Position numbers and translations under genes: made by a program | NCBI GenBank assembly: GCA_007748055.1 | Contig: CP036279.1 | Location: 5,580,001-5,644,000, forward strand | DNA length: 64,000 bases | Source of the DNA: Kolteria novifilia | Lineage (GTDB): Bacteria; Planctomycetota; Planctomycetia; Kolteriales; Kolteriaceae | Direction of reading: 5' to 3' | Shown here: positions 17,445-24,650 of the stretch, one piece after another | Numbering within the stretch: the first letter of the stretch is position 1 | Layout: each line of letters starts with the position of its first letter | The notes under the pieces: generated by a model | What the model saw: the letters and a program-made list of their open reading frames with translations, nothing else | Told to the model about the DNA's origin: nothing | Database searches by the model: none

Positions 17445-17687
17445 TCGGCCGGCATGAAACCTACGCACTGTCGGTCGTTCCCATGAGAAGACTCACTTTC
17501 GCTCCCACCTCTTGTATCGTAACAGCTGCATTCGTCATTGCACACAACAGCAAAAGTCGCCAGGGAAGTTCACGACATCGGGTTGGAGGCGAACGATCGC
17601 AATCGCTCGGCTCCGTCTCAACCCGAACTCCCTACTCCCGACTCCCCAAGATTTCGCGAAACTTCGCCTTATTTTACCTTGGTAATA

Positions 17688-17716
17688 TTGCCGATCCATT
17701 TATACCCGGATAATAT
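17688..17716 (+). promoter_or_regulatory. Sigma-70-type promoter for the DUF2239 gene
   Basis: TTGCCG (17688-17693) and TAATAT (17711-17716) are separated by 17 bases, in the most AT-rich stretch of the neighbourhood. Transcription would start about 28 bases before the ATG at 17751. Confidence 0.6.
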
Positions 17717-17750
17717 CAGCCAGGAGTCTAGCGAATAGAAGGAGGAATCG

Positions 17751-18359
17751 ATGGTCCAGCCCCGACCGGTTTCCTGTACGGCGTTTCGCGGATCGACCCG
17801 CGTCGCGACAGGAACCCTCGAACAGGTGGCCCAAGAGGTTAAACAACTCATCGATCGGGGCGAGCAAGCGTCCATCCTGATCTTCGATGATGCGAACAGC
17901 GAGGTGCTCGAGATCGACTTTCGCGGTACGCTCGCGGAGGTCCTCGATCGGTTGCCGAAAGCACCGGACGAACCGCCGCCACGACAAGGGCCGGGTCGTC
18001 CCAAACTCGGCGTGGTCGGACGCGAGGTGACGCTGCTGCCGCGACACTGGGATTGGCTAAGCCGGCAACCAGGCGGGGCCTCGGTGGCGCTTCGCAAACT
18101 CGTCGAAGCGGCGAAGAAAGCGAATGCCGGCGCCGACCGGGTACGAAGTTCGCGGGAGTCGGCGTATCGGTTCATGTCGGCGATGGCGGGCGATCTCCCG
18201 GGCTTCGAAGAAGCGACGCGGGCACTGTTCGCCGGCAACGAGCCCGGCTTTCGTGCTCAGACGGCGTCGTGGCCGTCCGATCTCCGCGATCATGCCACGC
18301 GGTTGGCCGAACCCGCTCTGCAAGGAGAGTCAGCCAAGACGACGAAGGGACGTGACTGA
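17751..18359 (+). CDS. DUF2239 family protein
   Basis: A protein of 202 aa with the full DUF2239 pattern: an N-terminal region ('TAFRGSTRVATGTLEQVAQEVKQLIDRGEQASILIFDDANSEVLEIDFRGT'), the central 'GPGRPKLGVVGREVTLLPRHWDWLSRQPGGASVALRKLVEAAKK' block, and a C-terminal 'AYRFMSAMAGDLPGFEEATRALFAGN' helix pair. The biochemical function of the family is not known; the central block resembles a small nucleic-acid-binding segment only superficially. The ATG follows an AAGGAGGA ribosome-binding site and a good promoter at 17688, so the gene is probably well expressed on its own. It is convergent with the MFS gene. Confidence 0.9.
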   Translation: MVQPRPVSCTAFRGSTRVATGTLEQVAQEVKQLIDRGEQASILIFDDANSEVLEIDFRGTLAEVLDRLPKAPDEPPPRQGPGRPKLGVVGREVTLLPRHWDWLSRQPGGASVALRKLVEAAKKANAGADRVRSSRESAYRFMSAMAGDLPGFEEATRALFAGNEPGFRAQTASWPSDLRDHATRLAEPALQGESAKTTKGRD

Positions 18360-18423
18360 TTGCGAGCCAGGTTACGGCCTCTCATCAACTCTCGCCACGA
18401 GTACCGGACGCGCCGGTCGTCCG

Positions 18424-19731
18424 TTACTCGCTGGCATCACGATTCCGTCCCGCCAAAGTCGACGTTTCGATTGGATACGACTCGCGGAGCCAGAACAACG
18501 CGACCAGAAGCGCGATCCCCTGGATGGCGGGAAGAATCGACAACGGCCCGACGAGTTCGGCGGGACTATAGGGGCCTTTGCTCGGCAGCATCAGCGACGG
18601 GATGAACTGAAGCACCGCCCCGCTCGCGTACGCGAAGATATTCATCAGCCCAAGAGCCGTCCCGCTGGCCCGACCGGGAACGCTGTCGCGAACGACGGCG
18701 TACGTGAGCGTCAACGTGCCCAAGAAGAGCCCGAGCACGAACAACAGAGCCGTACCGATCGCGAACGAGGGCTCCGGACCGAAGAGAAGATTGATCATCA
18801 ACCCTAGTGAGACCACGATCCCTACGAGCATTGGGAGACGACGACGGCGGAGCCGATCCGAAATCCAGCCCGACCCGACATTCCCCAAACCGACCCCGAC
18901 GATCAGCACCGCGGTCATCGTCGCGGCCTCCCCCTGGGTAAACCCTAGCGCCCGCTGCCACTGTTCGTTCCAAAGGGAGGACCACGCGACGAAATTGCCA
19001 ACGAGACTCGCCGCGCACACCGCCGCCAACCAGACCTGCGGGTTGGCCCCGATCGCCGCGAGACTCGCCTTGAGCGAACTTCCGCCCGTCGTCTCCTCAC
19101 GACGACCGCGGGGAAAATCGCGAACGATGATCCCGATCAGCAAGGCCTGAAGCAGATTGATCGCTCCCATCCCGAGAACGAGCCCCCGCCACGAGGTGAA
19201 CGCGAGGATCTCCTGCATCACGATGGTGCCCACGCTGCCCACGATGGCCGCGACGCTGCTGGTCATCCCCGCGAGAAAGGCGAAACGCGAGGCGGGAAAC
19301 CAGCGAACCGCAAGGACGCAGGGCCCGAGAAAGGCGAAGGCGTTGCCCGCCCCCATCAAGACCCGTCCCGCGAGCGCGACCTCGAACGAGGGTGCCATCG
19401 CGAATAGGAGATTGCCGATCGCGGCCAATCCCGCCGCTGTCGTCAGTAGCCAACGCGTGCTGAGCCGATCGAGCAAGACGCCGACGACGAGTTGCAAGCT
19501 CCCGTAGACGAGAAAGATCGCTCCCCCGATGGCCCCCAACTCGGCGACGGAGAGGGAGAGAGACGCGACGACATCGTCTCCGATCGCGTCGAGTTCGAAC
19601 TGAGCGAGATACCACGTCACGTTCATCGACGCCGCAACGCCCCAGACCAGCCAGGCGCGCGCGGACCCGATGTCTCCTTGACTCTCCAAGATGAACTCCT
19701 CGTTCGGCAAGACTCGCCTCTCTCCGTTCAT
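18424..19731 (-). CDS. MFS transporter
   Basis: About 435 aa from the ATG at 19731; an in-frame GTG at 19764 would add 11 residues. It has about 12 hydrophobic segments, the loop 2-3 region 'GVLLDRLSTRWLLTTAAGLAAIG' typical of the major facilitator superfamily, and the matching loop in the second half 'GSGWISDRLRRRRLPMLVGIVVSLG', so two six-helix halves are complete. 'GRVLMGAGNAFAFLGPCVLAVRWFP' is typical of the family's fourth and fifth helices. The substrate cannot be assigned. It is divergent from larB with only about 70 bp between the start codons; a link with nickel or lactate metabolism is possible but unproven. Confidence 0.88.
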   Translation of the reverse strand: MNGERRVLPNEEFILESQGDIGSARAWLVWGVAASMNVTWYLAQFELDAIGDDVVASLSLSVAELGAIGGAIFLVYGSLQLVVGVLLDRLSTRWLLTTAAGLAAIGNLLFAMAPSFEVALAGRVLMGAGNAFAFLGPCVLAVRWFPASRFAFLAGMTSSVAAIVGSVGTIVMQEILAFTSWRGLVLGMGAINLLQALLIGIIVRDFPRGRREETTGGSSLKASLAAIGANPQVWLAAVCAASLVGNFVAWSSLWNEQWQRALGFTQGEAATMTAVLIVGVGLGNVGSGWISDRLRRRRLPMLVGIVVSLGLMINLLFGPEPSFAIGTALLFVLGLFLGTLTLTYAVVRDSVPGRASGTALGLMNIFAYASGAVLQFIPSLMLPSKGPYSPAELVGPLSILPAIQGIALLVALFWLRESYPIETSTLAGRNRDASE

Positions 19732-19784
19732 CCCCCAACATAGGAGCGTGGCGGATGAGTTCACGGCACCGCGAAGCGTCCAAG

Positions 19785-19793
19785 TGATAGAAT
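19785..19793 (+). promoter_or_regulatory. Extended -10 box directly before larB
   Basis: TG-A-TAGAAT (TG at 19785-19786, TAGAAT at 19788-19793) ends only six bases before the larB ATG, so a transcript starting at the usual distance would begin at the A of the start codon. No Shine-Dalgarno sequence fits between. A leaderless mRNA is the simplest reading. Confidence 0.45.
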
Positions 19794-19799
19794 GCCGAC

Positions 19800-20561
19800 A
19801 TGAATGACCAGCAACTCCACGAACTGCTCCAAGCGGTCCGCGACGAGAAGCTCTCGGTGGACGACGCCGCCGGGCAGCTCCAACGCGACGGCTTCGACGA
19901 TCTCGGCTTCGCGCGCATCGACACCAATCGCGAAGAGCGCTGCGGCTTCCCTGAAGTGATACTCGCCGAGGGCAAGACTCCCGAACAAGTTGTCGCGATC
20001 GCCGGTCGCCTCGAGCAGCGCTCCGGCCGCTGCCTGATCACGCGGTTGGACGACGAACAGAGGAGCCTCGTCCGGCGAACGTTCCCCTCGGCCGAGGTCG
20101 ATCCGCTTGCCGGAACCGCCTACCTCGGTCTTGTGCCGGAGATGACGACGGGGCACGTCTTGGTCGTCACCGCCGGGACCAGCGACTTGCCCATCGCTCG
20201 GGAAGCCGAAACGACCGCCCGTGTGATGGGGGCCAAGGTCGACCTCGTCGCCGATGTCGGCGTGGCGGGGATTCACCGACTGCGCGCGATCGAGCCCTAC
20301 GTCGCCGAGGCCGACGCGGTCGTTGTCGTCGCCGGCATGGAGGGGGCGTTGCCGAGCGTCGTCGGAGGGCTCGTTCCCTGTCCAGTCATTGCGGTTCCGA
20401 CTAGCCGGGGCTACGGGGCGAACCTCGGAGGGGTCGCCGCACTGCTCTCGATGATTAATAGTTGTGTCGCCAACGTGGCGGTCGTTAACATCGACGCGGG
20501 GTTTTGCGGCGGCTACATCGCAGCGCTCATCGCGACGCGCTCCGGTCAGCCACGCACGTGA
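19800..20561 (+). CDS. larB: Nickel-pincer cofactor biosynthesis protein LarB
   Basis: A protein of 253 aa matching LarB, a PurE-like carboxylase/hydrolase that carboxylates and hydrolyses nicotinic acid adenine dinucleotide in the first step of nickel-pincer nucleotide synthesis. The N-terminal helical part 'DEKLSVDDAAGQLQRDGFDDLGFARIDTNREERCGFPEVILAEGKT' and the C-terminal AIR-carboxylase-like domain ('VVTAGTSDLPIAREAETTARVMGAKVDLVADVGVAGIHRL', 'VVVVAGMEGALPSVVGGLVPCPVIAVPTSRGYGANLGGVAALLSMINSC') are both complete. No larC, larE or larA lies nearby, so this gene is orphaned within the window. A leaderless promoter seems to serve it. Confidence 0.93.
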   Translation: MNDQQLHELLQAVRDEKLSVDDAAGQLQRDGFDDLGFARIDTNREERCGFPEVILAEGKTPEQVVAIAGRLEQRSGRCLITRLDDEQRSLVRRTFPSAEVDPLAGTAYLGLVPEMTTGHVLVVTAGTSDLPIAREAETTARVMGAKVDLVADVGVAGIHRLRAIEPYVAEADAVVVVAGMEGALPSVVGGLVPCPVIAVPTSRGYGANLGGVAALLSMINSCVANVAVVNIDAGFCGGYIAALIATRSGQPRT

Positions 20562-20733
20562 GCAATAATTGGGATTCCATACGTTTCGCCCGATGTCGGT
20601 CGACGCGACGAGCCGTGGTCCATCGGGGCCTAGCCGGCGTGCGTCACCGCGAAGGATGACCGCGACGATTCCCACCAACGAAGACCAGCCACCCTCGGCC
20701 CGGACGACCTTCCGCCAGCACAGGAGTTTCTCG

Positions 20734-21936
20734 ATGCCAATCGGTTTGCCAAGACGTACCTTCCTCGCCGCCTCCACTGCGGGGCTCGCCACCCAGCTCC
20801 TCGGATCGACCGTCGCCCACGCGGCCTCCGACACGATCAATATCGGCTGCATCGGACTCGGCGGACGCGGCCGCTTCCTCATGAACGAGGCGATGAAGAT
20901 CCCCGCCCTGCGGATCACCACCCTCTGCGACGTGATGGAGCCGAACCTCGACCGCGCCAAGAAGATGGTCGAAAAGGCCAAGACCGTCGACGACTACCGC
21001 AAGGTTCTCGACGACAAGGAGATCGACGGCGTCATCATCGCCACTCCCGATCACTGGCACGCGCGAATGACCGTCGACGCGTGCGAAGCGGGCAAGGACG
21101 TCTATGTCGAAAAACCGCTGACGCACGATCGTTCCGAGGGCCCGGGGCTCATTGCCGCGCAACACCGCACCGGCCAGATCGTCCAAGTCGGCATGCAGCA
21201 GCGAAGCATGGAGCAGATCCAAAAGGCCCGCGCGATCATCCGCTCGGGAAAGCTCGGGAAAATCCACAAGGCCCATCTCACTTGGAATCGCAATCGCAAG
21301 CCGCGACTCACCTCGAACTTGCAGGAGAACCAAGTCGATTGGAATCAGTGGCTCGGTCCGGCGCCGCGACAACCCTTCAACGCGTTTCGCTGTCAGAACT
21401 TTCGCTGGTTCTGGGACTTCGGCGGCGGCATCCTCACCGACCTGATGACCCACCACATGGACATCGTCAACTGGTGCCTCGACCTCGGCGAACCGACGAA
21501 AGCGGTCACCATCGGCGGCAACTACGAGACCAAGGACGTTTGGCAGACTCCCGACACCATCCAGACGCTCGTCGACTATCCCGACCGCGAGCTGCAAGTC
21601 TACTTCGAGGGGACTTTCGCCAACGCCCGCAATCGCTCGATGATCGAACTGATGGGCACCGAGGGAACGATCTACATGGATCGCGGTCGCATGGAGGTCT
21701 TCATGAAGCAGGACAACGAGAAGACCGACGAACTCGTCCTCGGCTCCGGCACCCGCGGCGGCGATTTCTACAAGGACAACAACGGCGCCCTGCCCCACTT
21801 GGAGAACTGGGTCGAGTGCATGCGGAGCCGCTCCCAACCGATCGCCCCAGTCGAAGCCGGCGTCTACGCCGTCCTCGCCCCCCACTTGGGCAACCGCGCC
21901 TACCTCTCCGGCGGCGAGGCGACCTGGGTCTCCTAA
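20734..21936 (+). CDS. Tat-exported Gfo/Idh/MocA-family oxidoreductase
   Basis: A protein of 400 aa from the ATG at 20734, which has AGGAG eight bases upstream; an upstream in-frame extension is rejected. Residues 1-32 are a twin-arginine signal (LPRRTFLAASTAGLATQLLG, cleavage after AHA). The Rossmann fold follows ('TINIGCIGLGGRGRFLM'), with the EKP motif in 'VYVEKPLTHDRSEG' and the usual 'RSMEQIQKARAIIRSGKLGKIHKAHLTWNRN' segment. The C-terminal domain includes 'FRWFWDFGGGILTDLMTHHMDIVNWCLDL'. Export as a folded NAD(P)-binding protein is a planctomycete trait for this family. Possibly a sugar dehydrogenase or glycosidase-type member. It precedes the pseudo-hydrolase gene by 90 bp. Confidence 0.92.
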   Translation: MPIGLPRRTFLAASTAGLATQLLGSTVAHAASDTINIGCIGLGGRGRFLMNEAMKIPALRITTLCDVMEPNLDRAKKMVEKAKTVDDYRKVLDDKEIDGVIIATPDHWHARMTVDACEAGKDVYVEKPLTHDRSEGPGLIAAQHRTGQIVQVGMQQRSMEQIQKARAIIRSGKLGKIHKAHLTWNRNRKPRLTSNLQENQVDWNQWLGPAPRQPFNAFRCQNFRWFWDFGGGILTDLMTHHMDIVNWCLDLGEPTKAVTIGGNYETKDVWQTPDTIQTLVDYPDRELQVYFEGTFANARNRSMIELMGTEGTIYMDRGRMEVFMKQDNEKTDELVLGSGTRGGDFYKDNNGALPHLENWVECMRSRSQPIAPVEAGVYAVLAPHLGNRAYLSGGEATWVS

Positions 21937-22014
21937 CGGACGCGGACGTCGGTACGCAACAGTCGCGTTTCCTCCCGCGCGCGGCCTGACCGCGCGTGGG
22001 CCCGACTCATCCGA

Positions 22015-22020
22015 TACAAT
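22015..22020 (+). promoter_or_regulatory. -10 box directly before the hydrolase-like gene
   Basis: TACAAT at 22015-22020 ends six bases before the ATG at 22027, within GATACAATGGCGGCATGG. The arrangement copies that before larB (GATAGAATGCCGACATGA). No clear -35 box is seen. A leaderless start is plausible. Confidence 0.4.
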
Positions 22021-22026
22021 GGCGGC

Positions 22027-24288
22027 ATGGATGCCATCTTCCGCCACTTACCGCTGAAATCGGTCCTCGCCCTCACCTTGGCCGTTGGTCTCCTGGCGGC
22101 TTCCCCGCGAGAGGCCCACGCCGTTGGCCGGGTGATCCTCAAGGACGGGACCACCCTCACGGGCGACATCCGCACCGAAGAGCAGAAGATCCAAGTCGAC
22201 GATGGTCGCTGCCTGCACATTGTCAGCGCCCAGCAACTCCTCCGCCCCGAGGAGGTCGACGGCAAGTCGGTCTTGGAACGCTATTCCCTCGACCAGCCGG
22301 TCGCGTCCGACCGCGGCCGTCCCCTCGAACGCATTAAGGACATCATCGAAGCGACTCCCTTCGACGAGTTCGGGCGGCGAACCGTCCGGCTGCGCGACAG
22401 CGCCAACCGCGAGCTTTCCATCCATCAGGCCATCACCGAGTTGACCCCGACCCACGTCCGCATCGAAGGGATCAATCGGCTCTGGTGGGGCGCTCTCTCC
22501 CTGTCGCAACTCCCCTACCCGACGCTCCGAACACTTCTGCGCCGTGCTGGCGATGAGTCGAACGCCCCCGGCCGTCTCAAGATGATCGTCTTCCTACTCC
22601 AAGCCGGTCTCTACCCCGAAGCCCAGGCGGAGATCGCTCAAGCGCGAATCGACTTCCCCGAGCGAGAAAGCGAACTGCGAAGCCTCTCCGACACACTCGA
22701 GGCCCGCTGGGTCAACGACGTTCTCCGCGACGTCCGGCTCGCCCTCGGGTCGGGTCAACGGCAAGAGGCCAACCGACTCTTCGCGACCCTGAAGGATCAT
22801 TCGATCCCGCGCGACGTCGAGCCAAGCGTCGATCTCGTCGCGAGGGAACTCGAGCGCCTCGACGAGCAAATGGAGACGACCAAGCAATTGCTGGCGGCGA
22901 CGAAGTCCCCTTCGACCGTGACGCCCGACGACGATCGCGCCCGCGAGGCGATCAGCGCCGCCCTCTCGCCCGCCACGCTCTCCCGACTCGAACCGGTGCG
23001 GCAACTCGCCAACCAACCGGGCTCCACGCCCGACAAACAGCTCGCGCTTGCCCTCTCCGGCTGGGTCCTCGGGCCATTGCTCGCACACGAAGACCTCGAT
23101 CAGGCCCGCGCCGAGTGGACGATGTACGAGACACTTCGCGATTCGCTGGCCGCCCCCGATGAGGTCGCGTTCCAGGAACAGTTTCTCGAGCTCCTCAAGG
23201 CGAAGACCGCCACCGATCTGGTGCCGCGGATCATCCAGCACCTTCCCGCCCCCGAAACCGACATCGTCCCGGCGACGCCGACCGAGGTCGCGCTCACCGT
23301 CGACCAACTCGGGGACCTGCCGTACCTGGTCGTCCTCCCTCCGGAATACGACCGCTTTCGTCGGTACCCGGTCCTCTTCGTCATGCACGGCGTCGACGAG
23401 ACCCCCGAAAAGGCGCTCGATTACTGGCGTGAACTGGCGGCCAAGCACGGGACCATCCTGATCGCTCCGTTCCGCGACGACCCGACCCAGGCCTACGCCT
23501 ACAGCGTCGCCGAGCACGTATCGTTCCTGAAGCGGTTGGCGGACGTTCGCCGTCAGTTCGCGGCCGATCCCGACCGGGTCTTCCTGGCGGGGCACGACTT
23601 GGGGGGATACGCGGCGTGGGATTTGGCGATCAGCCACCCGAGCGAGCTGGCCGGGCTGATCACCTTTTCGGGCATTCCGAAGTTCTACGCCGAGCACTAC
23701 TGGCCGAACCTGGAAACGCTCCCCGTGCTGGCGATCGAGGGAACCCACAACGGCGGCAACGCGGGAGAGCTCAATCACGCGCTGCGGCGTTTCTTTCAGA
23801 ACGGCTATGACGTGCTGCTTCGGTTCTACCGCGGCCGACTGGGAGGCGTCGTTTCCGACGCCCTGCCCGACGCCTTCGAGTGGATGAGCCGCAAGCGTCG
23901 CGGTCCGCCGCCGAGCGAATTCACCGCGGTCTCGGCCCGCCAGTCGGATCGGCGTTTTCACTGGATCGAGATGGAGGCCTTCATTCCCAAGGCCCTGATC
24001 CCTCCAGAACTCTACCAACGTTCGCGCGGCCGGCCCGCCAAGGTCCGCGCCCGCATCACCGACGGCAACGCGATGCAGATTTCCGCCACCGGCCTGCGGG
24101 CACTGCACGTCCTTCTCTACCCTAACCTCACCCAGCTCGACGACCCCGGTTTTCGGATCGTCGCCAACGGCAAGACCCTCCATCGCGGCCCGGTCACCAT
24201 CGATCTCGAGGAGATGCTACGCGACTACCGCGAGCACTACGACCGCCAACGGCTGTTGCTCAAACGGATCAAGGCGCTACGGCTTTAG
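22027..24288 (+). CDS. Secreted alpha/beta-hydrolase-like protein lacking catalytic residues
   Basis: A protein of 753 aa with a signal peptide (cleavage near residue 32, AHA). A long helical and TPR-like middle part (about 35-420; 'MIVFLLQAGLYPEAQAEIAQARIDFPERESELRSLSDTLEARW') precedes an alpha/beta-hydrolase domain of the esterase-D/PHB-depolymerase-like type (about 425-640). The oxyanion strand 'YPVLFVMHGVDETPEKALDYW' and nucleophile elbow are clear, but the elbow reads A-G-H-D-L-G-G, with Asp524 where Ser is expected. The region that in relatives carries the catalytic His ('GRGHE') reads RGRLGGVVSDALPDAFEWM, without His. It is therefore probably non-catalytic, or uses Asp as the nucleophile as epoxide hydrolases do; the missing His argues against the latter. 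Confidence 0.75.
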   Translation: MDAIFRHLPLKSVLALTLAVGLLAASPREAHAVGRVILKDGTTLTGDIRTEEQKIQVDDGRCLHIVSAQQLLRPEEVDGKSVLERYSLDQPVASDRGRPLERIKDIIEATPFDEFGRRTVRLRDSANRELSIHQAITELTPTHVRIEGINRLWWGALSLSQLPYPTLRTLLRRAGDESNAPGRLKMIVFLLQAGLYPEAQAEIAQARIDFPERESELRSLSDTLEARWVNDVLRDVRLALGSGQRQEANRLFATLKDHSIPRDVEPSVDLVARELERLDEQMETTKQLLAATKSPSTVTPDDDRAREAISAALSPATLSRLEPVRQLANQPGSTPDKQLALALSGWVLGPLLAHEDLDQARAEWTMYETLRDSLAAPDEVAFQEQFLELLKAKTATDLVPRIIQHLPAPETDIVPATPTEVALTVDQLGDLPYLVVLPPEYDRFRRYPVLFVMHGVDETPEKALDYWRELAAKHGTILIAPFRDDPTQAYAYSVAEHVSFLKRLADVRRQFAADPDRVFLAGHDLGGYAAWDLAISHPSELAGLITFSGIPKFYAEHYWPNLETLPVLAIEGTHNGGNAGELNHALRRFFQNGYDVLLRFYRGRLGGVVSDALPDAFEWMSRKRRGPPPSEFTAVSARQSDRRFHWIEMEAFIPKALIPPELYQRSRGRPAKVRARITDGNAMQISATGLRALHVLLYPNLTQLDDPGFRIVANGKTLHRGPVTIDLEEMLRDYREHYDRQRLLLKRIKALRL

Positions 24289-24650
24289 CGATTCGCGATT
24301 TGCCAAGTCGTTTTTGGGTGCCATGCCGACGCTTGCCCTGGGCATGCGGGACAAGCATGTGATTGGGCAAGCTCCCTCAAGTGCGGGCGACAAGTAGGTT
24401 CCTGTCGGAAAGGAGCCCCCCTCTGGGAGACCCCCTCTAACTTCCCCCTTGGACAAGGGGGAGCAGAAGAAGGGAAGCATCTCAACGTCCCCACTTGTCC
24501 AAGGGGGGACTACAGGGGGGTCTCTTCCGCTTCAAGGGGGCTCTTCCGTTTGCCCAAACGGGGAACGTGAATGGGCGGCTCTTCCGCTACAGGAATATCT
24601 CTCACTCAAGGCCAACTTTTCATCCCCATCCCACCTCGAAGTCCCACCGG
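24289..24650. repeat. Intergenic repeats between convergent genes
   Basis: A copy of the GGGTGCCATGCC…GGCATGCGG hairpin element lies at 24316-24348. From about 24420 to 24560 there are G/C-run repeats: a palindrome around CCCCCTTGGACAAGGGGG and an inverted partner CACTTGTCCAAGGGGGG near 24493, with short direct repeats of GGCTCTTCCG. No gene or T-run terminator was found. Confidence 0.6.

Noticed and set aside
22027-24288. Epoxide-hydrolase-type Asp nucleophile in the 753-aa protein
   Set aside because: G-H-D-x-G resembles that motif, but the fold neighbours are esterase-D-like and no catalytic His was found, so activity was not claimed.
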